The notes: generated from the letters alone by a model not told the origin. 7,369 bases of DNA from Betaproteobacteria bacterium (GCA_005884255.1 VBDL01000076.1:1-7369); one strand, 5' to 3'. Positions 1 through 5,648 are shown, numbered from the stretch's first letter. Made by a program: numbers and translations.

Positions 1-284
1 ACGGCGAACAGCGGCTTGGTCAACGCCGCCATGCCGTAGCCGAGCAGTGCCAGCGGCTTGCGCTTGCCGATGTAGTCGGACCACACGCCGGAGAACACCT
101 TGACGATCAGCGCCAAGGCCTCGGCCGCGCCCTCGATGAGGCCCACGGTCAGCGCACTGCTGCCGAGCACGGTGACCATGAACACCGGGAGCAGGCTGTG
201 GATCATCTCCGACGAGACGTCCATCAACAGGCTGACGAAACCCAACGCCCACACGCTGCCGGGCAAGGAGGCGCGTTGCTGCAT
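1..284 (-). CDS. MFS transporter, N-terminal part (runs off left edge)
   Basis: The first 94 codons of a major facilitator superfamily permease, an inner-membrane secondary transporter whose substrate cannot be told from this piece. Visible are a short cytoplasmic N-terminus, a first membrane helix that runs into an acidic MDVSSEM segment, a second hydrophobic helix (PVFMVTVLG), and after helix 2 the signature cytoplasmic loop GVWSDYIGKRK, which matches MFS motif A (GxxxDxxGxR/K). The ATG at 284-282 lies two bases after the stop of the upstream DUF4337 gene. No good Shine-Dalgarno sequence precedes it, so translation is probably coupled to that gene and both share a transcript. About three quarters of the protein, including the C-terminal six helices, would lie beyond the window. 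Family call is firm; function is unknown. Confidence 0.85.
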   Translation of the reverse strand, partial: MQQRASLPGSVWALGFVSLLMDVSSEMIHSLLPVFMVTVLGSSALTVGLIEGAAEALALIVKVFSGVWSDYIGKRKPLALLGYGMAALTKPLFA

Positions 285-286
285 GA

Positions 287-862
287 CTAGCCGAGGAGCG
301 AGGCCAACCACTCCGAGTGCAGGCCCCAGCCGGCGAACCCGGCGGCCACCATCAGCGCGCCCACGCTGGCCGAGGCCAAGCCCAGCAGCAGCAGCGGCCA
401 CGACTCGATGAGCGCCGACACCCCGATCACCGCCATCGCGATCGAGAGAAACACATCGGCCATGTCGAACTGGTCGTCGCGGTAGTTCATCGCGTCGTAG
501 CTCTGCTCGTAGGCCTTGGCCTTGTCCGAGAGCTCCTTGGAGCGGGCCGTGTACTTGTCGATGGCGGCCTGCTGCTCGGTGGCCTGCGCCTGCAGCGCCG
601 CGGCCGCCGCCGGCACCGCCGCCGCCACGGTGCGCGCCTGCGCGAGCGAGGCCTCGGAAAGGTGCAGCTTCAATCGAGCCGCCTGGTACTCGCTCCAGGT
701 GTCCACCGCATCGGCCTTGGCCTTCTGCATCGCCTGCACGATGTTGTCGTCCTTCACCTTGCCCAGGGCCATCACGGTGGACAGCACGACCACGCTGATG
801 CCCACTGCGCGGTTCAGTTTGCGGTTGCCGCCGCCCTCCGGCGCGGCGCTCACGTCGCTCAT
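287..862 (-). CDS. DUF4337 family membrane protein with coiled coil
   Basis: A 191-residue inner-membrane protein of unknown function that I recognise as DUF4337. The layout is a short N-terminal tail, a membrane helix at about residues 17-34 followed by the conserved KVKDDNIVQAMQKAKA stretch, a long Ala/Gln/Lys/Glu-rich helical segment (about 42-125, likely coiled coil), the conserved YRDDQFD motif at 127-133, and two closing membrane helices (about 134-152 and 155-176). The start ATG at 862 is supported by AGGAG at 871-875, eight bases upstream. It is the first gene of a minus-strand unit continuing into the MFS permease, and it is divergent from the secreted-protein gene starting at 994. 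No enzymatic residues are evident; a scaffold or stress role would be a guess. Confidence 0.85.
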   Translation of the reverse strand: MSDVSAAPEGGGNRKLNRAVGISVVVLSTVMALGKVKDDNIVQAMQKAKADAVDTWSEYQAARLKLHLSEASLAQARTVAAAVPAAAAALQAQATEQQAAIDKYTARSKELSDKAKAYEQSYDAMNYRDDQFDMADVFLSIAMAVIGVSALIESWPLLLLGLASASVGALMVAAGFAGWGLHSEWLASLLG

Positions 863-942
863 GCGTGTTACTCCTGTTCACGCGCCACATCGCGCGTGCC
901 GCATGGTACGCATGACAGACGTGCAACGGTCCGTAATGTGGC

Positions 943-968
943 GGAACGGGTGGCATGCCGCCCTCGTA
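943..968 (+). promoter_or_regulatory. Candidate ECF-type promoter for the secreted protein gene
   Basis: GGAAC at 943-947 is followed after 17 bases by CGTA at 965-968 (or TCGTA after 16). This resembles the -35/-10 pairs used by extracytoplasmic-function sigma factors. A start of transcription near 975 would leave a leader of about 20 bases with the Shine-Dalgarno sequence AAAGGAG just ahead of the ATG at 994. Only the pattern is seen; the spacing and -10 are not a perfect match to the sigma-E consensus. Confidence 0.3.
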
Positions 969-993
969 TACGCGACTGAAAGGAGTGCAAACC

Positions 994-1317
994 ATGAGAT
1001 CCAGCCTCACCTGTCGCGGCATCGCCGCGCTGTTGCTCGCGATCGTCTCGGCCGCCGCATGGCCGGCCGGCAAGGGCCCGCCGAGCGCCGCCGCGCATCC
1101 AGCGCAACAGCCGACGACGCTCGGCCCGGCGCGCACCGGGCAACCCAACCAGAGCTGCGAGACCACGCCCAACACACCGGGCCAGTCCGTCAACGCGCCG
1201 GGCTCGGCCTTCAACCCGTCCGGCAAGGCCGGCACGGTGTATGCAGGCGAGCAGCCGCAGAACTCACGCAATACGGCGAGCGTCTCGCAGTACGACGTGG
1301 CCTGCACTCGGCGCTGA
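994..1317 (+). CDS. Small secreted protein with two cysteines, unknown function
   Basis: A 107-residue exported protein. It opens with a basic N-region and a hydrophobic core (AALLLAIVSAAAW), a Sec signal peptide probably cut near residue 22. The mature part is low in hydrophobic residues and rich in Pro, Gly, Asn, Gln and Ser, with cysteines at 55 (QSCETTP) and 104 (QYDVAC), which could form a periplasmic disulfide. The C-terminal half, with SAFNPSGKAGTVYAG and SVSQYDVAC, resembles a family of short Burkholderiales secreted proteins that I recall as hypothetical and sometimes misnamed adenylate cyclase; nothing here looks like a cyclase. The ATG at 994 is preferred over the in-frame ATG at 955 because AAAGGAG ends nine bases before it and the signal peptide then starts at residue 1. 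It is a monocistronic gene, divergent from DUF4337 and convergent with the MBL-fold gene. Confidence 0.75.
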   Translation: MRSSLTCRGIAALLLAIVSAAAWPAGKGPPSAAAHPAQQPTTLGPARTGQPNQSCETTPNTPGQSVNAPGSAFNPSGKAGTVYAGEQPQNSRNTASVSQYDVACTRR

Positions 1318-1320
1318 CTG

Positions 1321-1427
1321 ACAGCCCCGCGTCGCCTTGTGGCTCCTCGCCCCCCAAGGGGGCTGTCGCTTCGCCTTGGGGCGGCCCGGCGGCTGCGCTC
1401 GACATCGGCGTCGCCTGCGGCGCCGAT
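1321..1427. repeat. Palindrome-rich spacer, possible two-way terminator
   Basis: The gap between the convergent secreted-protein and hydrolase genes is full of inverted repeats. ACAGCCCC (1321-1328) pairs with GGGGCTGT (1359-1366). CCCCAAGG (1352-1359) pairs with CCTTGGGG (1374-1381), an alternative fold using the same bases. ATCGGCG (1404-1410) pairs with CGCCGAT (1421-1427), a hairpin ending two bases from the hydrolase stop codon. There is no T-run, so intrinsic termination is unproven. CCCCAAGG...CCTTGGGG spacers of this look are common between genes in Burkholderiales, so this is probably a copy of a dispersed intergenic repeat. Confidence 0.55.
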
Positions 1428-1428
1428 C

Positions 1429-2442
1429 CTAGACGGGGCCAGCCCAAGCGTCCCGCACCTCGGCGAGCAGCTCGCCGGCGCGCCCTTCGTAGCGCGGTGA
1501 ATGGTGAAAGGGCACCACCTCCTGCGCACGCAGGCGGTGCGCAATCTCGCCGGCCTGGCGGGCGGTGAGGTGGTTCTTGCGTTGCGCGTGCTCGCGGTCC
1601 GCGTCGAGGAACACGCTCTCGATGTAGAGCCGGTCCACGTCGGTGAGCAGCTGCATCAGCTGTTCGACATTGGCTTCGCTGTAGCGCAGGTCGGTGACGA
1701 AGCCGATGCGTCGGCCGTGCACGGTGTCGAGCACCAGCGGGCGCAGCTCGCCGATCGTGCGCGCCATCGCATGCTCGCCTTGCGCGTCGCGCCAGCGCAG
1801 CTCGATCGGCGTGTCGTCGGCCGCCCCGCGCAGCGCCGCGTGCTTGAGCTCGCGCAGCCAGGCGCCGGTGGTCACCCCCAGCGCCGCCAGCCGCTCGCTG
1901 GCCACGCGCAGCCGGGCCTTCTCTTCCAGCGCATAGGCCAGGCAAGGGATGCCGTGGTCGACGAAACGGCCGCGCACGCGAAACGCCGCCTCCTCGTGCA
2001 GCACGTCGCCGGCCAGCGCCAGCGTAGGCCCCTCTTCCCGCGCGAAACCGCGGCGGCTGGAGAAACGCGCCCAGCGCGCGTGGCCGTCCCCGGCGAGCTC
2101 GCACACCTCGAGCAGCAGCTCGACCTCGTAGCGGTGCACCACGTTCCAGGTATAGGCGCGCAGCTTGTGCTCGACCTGCGCGGCGAACTCGGGCCCGCCG
2201 AAGATCTGCAGCCGCGGCTTGCGCCCGAGCAGCACGCGCAGCAACTGATCGAACCCCGCGAAGTGGTCCATGTGCGCATGCGTGACGAACACCTGCGACA
2301 GGCGCAGCAGATCGCGCGGGCGCAGTGCGGAGAGGTCACCGAGGTCGAACAGCAGCGCGCGCCGTTCGTCGACGAACGCGACGTACAAGGCCGGGTCGCC
2401 GAAGACATCGTTGACGAGGCGGGCTTCAAGCAGCGGGCGCAT
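1429..2442 (-). CDS. RNase Z-like MBL-fold metallohydrolase
   Basis: A 337-residue metallo-beta-lactamase-fold enzyme of the RNase Z/ELAC type. All metal-site motifs of that group are visible: THAHMDH at 54-60 (His55, His57, Asp59, His60), His163 in FVDHGIP, Asp251 in GFVTDLRYSEAN, His291 in NHLTARQAGEIA, and His313 in PFHHSPRY. The LTAxxAG and HxSPRY blocks are characteristic of RNase Z rather than of beta-lactamases or glyoxalase II. A Lys/Arg-containing insert at about 183-225 may correspond to the substrate-binding arm. The likely chemistry is phosphodiester hydrolysis with two zinc ions, such as tRNA 3'-end maturation, but family members exist with other substrates, so no gene symbol is given. 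The ATG at 2442 fits the usual family N-terminus (LVNDVFGDPALY); its Shine-Dalgarno sequence is weak. It is divergent from the CxxC protein gene. Confidence 0.85.
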   Translation of the reverse strand: MRPLLEARLVNDVFGDPALYVAFVDERRALLFDLGDLSALRPRDLLRLSQVFVTHAHMDHFAGFDQLLRVLLGRKPRLQIFGGPEFAAQVEHKLRAYTWNVVHRYEVELLLEVCELAGDGHARWARFSSRRGFAREEGPTLALAGDVLHEEAAFRVRGRFVDHGIPCLAYALEEKARLRVASERLAALGVTTGAWLRELKHAALRGAADDTPIELRWRDAQGEHAMARTIGELRPLVLDTVHGRRIGFVTDLRYSEANVEQLMQLLTDVDRLYIESVFLDADREHAQRKNHLTARQAGEIAHRLRAQEVVPFHHSPRYEGRAGELLAEVRDAWAGPV

Positions 2443-2552
2443 GCGAACCCAGGCAGGAGACGCATGCCAATCTAGACCTCCAGCGTTCGCCTCGCAACGG
2501 AGGCTGGCCGCACGCCCGCTGCGGTGCTACGCTGCGGCTGACAGGTGCCGCC

Positions 2553-2774
2553 ATGACCCGACTCTCGATGTGCGAAGAGTGTGCCGCGTTGGCCCGCCAC
2601 CCGCATGTGGCCGGTGCGACCGAGCGCTTCAAGGAGCTGGGCGTCAGCGAGCAGACGCGCCCGTCGGGCCCGCCGGTGGTGCGCAAGCGCTACGAATGCC
2701 AGGCCTGCCACACCGTGTGGACGGTGATGAAGGATCCGGCCGAGCCGGCCGACATCTGGTCCGCGGATAGCTAA
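2553..2774 (+). CDS. Small double-CxxC (zinc-ribbon-like) protein
   Basis: A 73-residue soluble protein with two cysteine pairs, CEEC (7-10) and CQAC (49-52), about 38 residues apart and followed by HTVWTV. Two knuckles of this kind usually bind one zinc ion, as in zinc ribbons. The middle part (ATERFKELGVSEQTRP) is charged and probably helical; the RKRYECQACHTVW block is typical of a short beta-hairpin carrying the second knuckle. I do not recognise a named family. The ATG at 2553 has only a weak ribosome site (ACAGGTG); the ATG at 2568 would remove the residues just ahead of the first cysteine and has none. Its TAA overlaps the TAG of the convergent cysM gene, so the two 3' ends share four bases (2771-2774). 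Function is unknown. Confidence 0.7.
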   Translation: MTRLSMCEECAALARHPHVAGATERFKELGVSEQTRPSGPPVVRKRYECQACHTVWTVMKDPAEPADIWSADS

Positions 2775-3673
2775 CGTCGCCACATTCCGGTAGAGCTGTA
2801 ACGCTCGCCGGTATCCGACAGCAGGGTGACGATGCTGCGAAAGCGCCCGCGCGCCGCCAGCACGAGCGCGCCGTGCACGAACGCGCCGGACGACGGGCCG
2901 ACGAACAGGCCTTGTTCGGCAAGGCGCCGGCACTGCGCCAGCGCCTCGTCGAGCGTCACCGCGATGCGCTCGTCGATCAGCGATTCGTCGAGGATGGCGG
3001 GCACGATGTCGCCCGGCTCGCCCAGCGGCTTCAGCCCCTCGATGCCCGGGAAGGCCTCCGGGATCACCGCGGCGATGTGCAGCCGCGGATTCGCCTCGCG
3101 CAGCGCGCGCCCCGCGCCCGTGAGCGTGCCGCCGGTACCCACGCCGGCGACGAAGGCCTCGGGGGGCGCGGCGAGCTGCTCGAGCATCTCCCGGCCCGTG
3201 CCCTCGTAGTGCGCGCGCCAGTTGTCGGGGTTGGCGTACTGGTCGGCATGCCAGTAGCGCTCGGGCTGCTCGCGCGCCAGCCGCTGCGCCTCGCGCAGCG
3301 CGAAGTCGTAGCCTTCGAGCGGATCGGTGACGATCAGTTGCGCGCCGTGCGCGGCGATGCGCTGCAGCCGCTCCTCGCTGGCATTGCCGGGCACGACGAT
3401 GGTCACCGGAACGCCCAGCGCCGCGCCGAGCATCGCGTACGAGATGCCGGCGTTGCCCGACGACGAATCGAGCAGCCTCCGGCCGCCGGCGAAGCGGCCG
3501 GCGGCGATCGCCTGCAGCAGCATGCGCGCCACCGGCCGGTCCTTGATCGAGCCGCCGGGGTTCACGCTCTCCAGCTTGGCGAAGAGGCGCACGCCCGGCG
3601 GAGCCAATGCGCTCAGCTCGACCAGTGGCGTGTGGCCCACGCCAGCCAGCAGCGCGTGCGCGGCCGGCGTCAT
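2771..3673 (-). CDS. cysM: Cysteine synthase, CysM type (CysO-thiocarboxylate dependent)
   Basis: A 300-residue fold-type II PLP enzyme that builds cysteine by adding a sulfur nucleophile to an aminoacrylate. Visible are GHTPLVEL at 13-20, the PLP lysine Lys44 in GSIKDRP, the substrate-carboxylate loop SSGNAG at 71-76 (TSGNTG in most relatives), the phosphate loop GVGTGGTLTG at 177-186, the PLP-pyridine serine region GPSSGA at 259-264, and the terminal DTGERYSSTG. Genes for the sulfur carrier, its activating enzyme and its peptidase directly upstream indicate CysM of the CysO pathway rather than sulfide-using CysK. By hand alignment Lys215 falls where Mycobacterium CysM has the Arg220 that contacts O-phosphoserine, so the acceptor is possibly O-phosphoserine; this is inference. 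The ATG at 3673 overlaps the moeB TGA as ATGA; a longer frame reaching back to 3970 is only moeB read out of frame. Last gene of the operon. Confidence 0.88.
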   Translation of the reverse strand: MTPAAHALLAGVGHTPLVELSALAPPGVRLFAKLESVNPGGSIKDRPVARMLLQAIAAGRFAGGRRLLDSSSGNAGISYAMLGAALGVPVTIVVPGNASEERLQRIAAHGAQLIVTDPLEGYDFALREAQRLAREQPERYWHADQYANPDNWRAHYEGTGREMLEQLAAPPEAFVAGVGTGGTLTGAGRALREANPRLHIAAVIPEAFPGIEGLKPLGEPGDIVPAILDESLIDERIAVTLDEALAQCRRLAEQGLFVGPSSGAFVHGALVLAARGRFRSIVTLLSDTGERYSSTGMWRR

Positions 3674-4842
3674 GTCACCGCGCTTGCGCAGAAGCGCTCG
3701 TAATCGATGTAGCCGGGGAACGCGCGGCCGTCGCCGCAATAGCGGCAGCCCGGGTCGCGCTCCAGCTGGAGCTCGGTGAAGTTCATCTGCAGCGCATCGA
3801 AGTACAGCAGCCGGCCGACCAGCGGCTCGCCCAGGCCAAGCAGCAGCTTGATCGTCTCGGTGGCCTGCAGCAGGCCGATCACGCCGGGCAGCACGCCGAG
3901 CACGCCGGCCTCGGCGCAGGACGGCGCGTACTCGGGCGGCGGCGGCTCGGGGTAGAGACAGCGGTAGCACGGGCCGGGCCGCTGCGGGCGCGCCGGCCAG
4001 AACACGCTGACCTGGCCCTCGAAGCGGTAGACCGCGCCATGCACATTGGGCAGCCCCAGCTTCACGCAGGCATCGTTGACGAGGTAGCGCGTGGGGAAGT
4101 TGTCCGAGCCGTCGACCACCACCTCGTAGCCGTCGAGGATCTGCTCGACGTTGGCGCTCGTGAGCTGCGTCTCGTGGCCGACGATCTTCACGCTCGGGTT
4201 CAGCGCCTCCAGCGTCTGCCGCGCCGAGGCGACCTTGGAGGTGCCGACGCGCGCATCGGTGTGCAGGATCTGCCGCTGCAGGTTGCTGCGGTCGACCACG
4301 TCGTGGTCCACCAGGCCCAGCGTGCCCACGCCCGCCGCGGCGAGGTAGTAGGCCGCCGGCGAACCGAGCCCGCCGGCGCCGACGAGCAGCACCTTCGAGC
4401 GCATCAGCTTCGCCTGCCCGGCCTCGCCGACCTCGGGCATCAGCAGGTGGCGTGAGTAGCGCTCACGCGCCGAGGCATCGAGCGCGGCGGGCCGCTCGAT
4501 CGGCAAACCCTCGCTCTTCCAGCGCGTGAAGCCGCCGGCCATCGACGACACCTGCGCATAGCCCAGGCGCACCAGGTCGGCGGCGGCGAACAGCGAGCGC
4601 GTGCCGCTGCCGCACATCACGACGAGCGGGCGCTGCGCATCCGGCACCGCCTCCTCGATGCGCAGCTCGAGGTAGCTGCGCCCCAGGCGCAGCGCCCCGG
4701 GCGCACTGCCTTGCGCGATCTCGTCGGGCTCGCGCACATCGACCAGCGCCGCCCCGCGCGCCTGCAGCGCCAGGGCGTCGCGCGGCGTCACCTCGGGCAC
4801 TGAGGCCTTCAGTTCGGCGAGCAAGCGTTCGCGGGCTTTCAT
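3670..4842 (-). CDS. moeB: Rhodanese-MoeB (MoeZ-like) sulfur-carrier adenylyltransferase/sulfurtransferase
   Basis: A 390-residue fusion. Residues about 15-115 are a rhodanese domain with LVDVREPDE at 33-41 and the active loop CGSGTRS at 77-83 (Cys77 would carry the persulfide). Residues about 127-385 are a ThiF/MoeB E1-like domain with the ATP loop VGAGGLGSP at 154-162, SNLQRQ at 186-191, the conserved Asp in DGSDNFPTRY at 244-253, a Cys at 309 in SCAEAGVLG, and a zinc site formed by CYRC (292-295) and CRYC (366-369). It should adenylate the C-terminus of the carrier encoded just upstream and then deliver sulfur from its own rhodanese. In mycobacterial MoeZ the rhodanese is C-terminal; here it is N-terminal. 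The start ATG overlaps the cysO stop (ATGA), with GGAGG nine bases ahead. It could also serve MoaD in molybdopterin synthesis. Confidence 0.9.
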   Translation of the reverse strand: MKARERLLAELKASVPEVTPRDALALQARGAALVDVREPDEIAQGSAPGALRLGRSYLELRIEEAVPDAQRPLVVMCGSGTRSLFAAADLVRLGYAQVSSMAGGFTRWKSEGLPIERPAALDASARERYSRHLLMPEVGEAGQAKLMRSKVLLVGAGGLGSPAAYYLAAAGVGTLGLVDHDVVDRSNLQRQILHTDARVGTSKVASARQTLEALNPSVKIVGHETQLTSANVEQILDGYEVVVDGSDNFPTRYLVNDACVKLGLPNVHGAVYRFEGQVSVFWPARPQRPGPCYRCLYPEPPPPEYAPSCAEAGVLGVLPGVIGLLQATETIKLLLGLGEPLVGRLLYFDALQMNFTELQLERDPGCRYCGDGRAFPGYIDYERFCASAVT

Positions 4843-5126
4843 GACGCGCTGCCTCCGGCCACCGCGGGCACGATGGCCACGATGTCGCCGTCGGCCAGCG
4901 GCGTAGACAAGCCGGCGAGCGAGCGCACGTTGCGGCTACCGACGAAAACGTTGACGAACTGGCGCAGCTCGCCTTCGGGCTCGAGCAAGCGCGCGAGCAC
5001 GCCGTCGTGCGCCGCCCCGAGCGCCTGCAGCGCCTCGCGCACGCTGCTTGCCTGCACCTGCACCTCGCCGGCGCCTTGCGTGTAGCCGCGCAGGGGCATG
5101 GGGATGCGCACGGTGACCTGGCTCAT
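4839..5126 (-). CDS. cysO: CysO-type ubiquitin-like sulfur carrier with masked diglycine
   Basis: A 95-residue beta-grasp sulfur carrier of the MoaD/ThiS superfamily, closest by eye to mycobacterial CysO: VTVRIPMPLRGYT at 4-16, RQFVNVFVG at 55-63, the ADGD turn at 78-81 and the end block VPAVAGG at 86-92. As a C-terminal thiocarboxylate it would donate sulfur to CysM. Unlike the textbook carrier it does not stop at Gly-Gly: three residues, Ser-Ala-Ser, follow Gly92. Activation by the E1-like partner needs a free glycine carboxylate, so trimming is expected, presumably by the JAMM peptidase encoded upstream. The ATG at 5126 overlaps the mec stop as ATGA and has GAGG (5137-5140) ten bases upstream; the longer frame from 5171 lies inside mec and is rejected. 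Confidence 0.9.
   Translation of the reverse strand: MSQVTVRIPMPLRGYTQGAGEVQVQASSVREALQALGAAHDGVLARLLEPEGELRQFVNVFVGSRNVRSLAGLSTPLADGDIVAIVPAVAGGSAS
4852..4856 (-). promoter_or_regulatory. Ribosome binding site of moeB inside the cysO Gly-Gly codons
   Basis: On the minus strand the diglycine codons GGA GGC (4856-4851) supply GGAGG, a near-perfect Shine-Dalgarno sequence, nine bases before the moeB ATG at 4842. The same bases thus encode the functional C-terminus of the carrier and start its activating enzyme. The seven codon positions AGC GCG TCA that make up the tail set the spacing up to the ATGA overlap. Confidence 0.7.
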
Positions 5127-5536
5127 GGCGCGACCGCCTCTTCGACGAACTCCGCCCCCTCGAGCCGCCAAGAACGCATCGCCTGCACGCCGCCTGCACC
5201 GACCTCGAGGATCAGGTAGGACCAGCCGTCCCAGGCTTGCGCTCGGTCGGTGGCCGAGGGCCGCGCCGGATGGTCGGGGTGGGTGTGCCAGACGCCGACG
5301 ATGTCCAGCCGCCGCGCGCGTGCCATCTCGTCGGCCCGCAGCAGGTCCAGCGGGTCCATCTCGTAGCGGTCTTCCGCACGCTCGGTGTTGAGGTTGCGCG
5401 CCTGAGTCACGTCCTCGACCTGCGCCACGCCATCACCGGCGCAGCCGAGCAGCAGGCCGCAGCACTCCTGCGGATAGCCCTCGTTCGCCCAGCGCCGCAG
5501 CCGGTCCTGCAGCGCCGAGTTCAGCTGCAGCATCAT
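5123..5536 (-). CDS. mec: Mec-type JAMM/MPN+ zinc peptidase
   Basis: A 137-residue JAMM (Mov34/MPN/PAD-1) metallopeptidase. The complete zinc site is present: Glu24 in YPQECCGLLLG and HTHPDHPARPSATD at 84-97, which fits HxHx7SxxD with His84, His86, Ser94 and Asp97. Its mycobacterial counterpart Mec cuts the bond between CysO Gly and the newly made cysteine; here it is also the natural candidate to remove Ser-Ala-Ser from the CysO precursor. It is the first gene of the operon and overlaps cysO by ATGA. The ATG at 5536 was chosen because AGAGGTGG lies a few bases before it; the next codon is also ATG (5533). A frame open back to 5608 would add 24 residues without family resemblance and without a ribosome site. 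Confidence 0.88.
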   Translation of the reverse strand: MMLQLNSALQDRLRRWANEGYPQECCGLLLGCAGDGVAQVEDVTQARNLNTERAEDRYEMDPLDLLRADEMARARRLDIVGVWHTHPDHPARPSATDRAQAWDGWSYLILEVGAGGVQAMRSWRLEGAEFVEEAVAP

Positions 5537-5584
5537 CGGCACCACCTCTGCTGGAAACCAGTGTAGTTCTGGCGTCGGCTCGAC

Positions 5585-5612
5585 GGAACACCGGCCCGCG
5601 AAGACCATCTAA
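5585..5612 (+). promoter_or_regulatory. Candidate sigma-E-like promoter for the SPW gene
   Basis: GGAACAC at 5585-5591, 16 bases, then TCTAA at 5608-5612. This is close to the sigma-E consensus GGAACTT-N16-TCNRA. Transcription would begin near 5619 and give a leader of about 30 bases holding AGGAGG at 5635-5640. It lies in the 112-base divergent gap shared with the mec start on the other strand. Pattern only; no experimental support. Confidence 0.4.
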
Positions 5613-5648
5613 GCGGATGCTGTTGGCGTTCAACAGGAGGTGAAGACC

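Noticed and set aside
516..1568. 350-codon plus-strand frame across DUF4337, the secreted gene and the spacer
   Set aside because: It crosses two well-supported genes in different frames and the palindromic spacer. Composition is typical of a high-GC shadow frame.
1501..2475. Long plus-strand open frame opposite the MBL-fold gene
   Set aside because: High GC opens antisense frames. The minus strand has all RNase Z motifs, while this frame gives no recognisable protein.
2505..2533. Possible sigma-70 promoter for the CxxC protein (TGGCCG-N17-TACGCT)
   Set aside because: Three matches of six in each box are expected by chance in such sequence, although the location is sensible.
2873..3703. Long plus-strand open frame opposite cysM
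   Set aside because: Shadow of cysM, rich in Arg/Ala/His with no motif.
3674..3970. Upstream extension of the cysM frame by 99 codons
   Set aside because: It lies entirely inside moeB in another frame, is Arg/Ala-rich low-quality sequence, and the ATGA start at 3673 matches the family N-terminus.
5560..5588. Possible sigma-70 promoter for the mec operon on the minus strand (TTCCGT-N17-TACACT)
   Set aside because: The -10 is fair (four of six) and the position suits a short leader, but the -35 matches only two of six; too weak to list as a feature.
5537..5608. Longer start for the JAMM peptidase at 5608
   Set aside because: No ribosome site and the added residues do not resemble the family; AGAGGTGG is well placed for the ATG at 5536.
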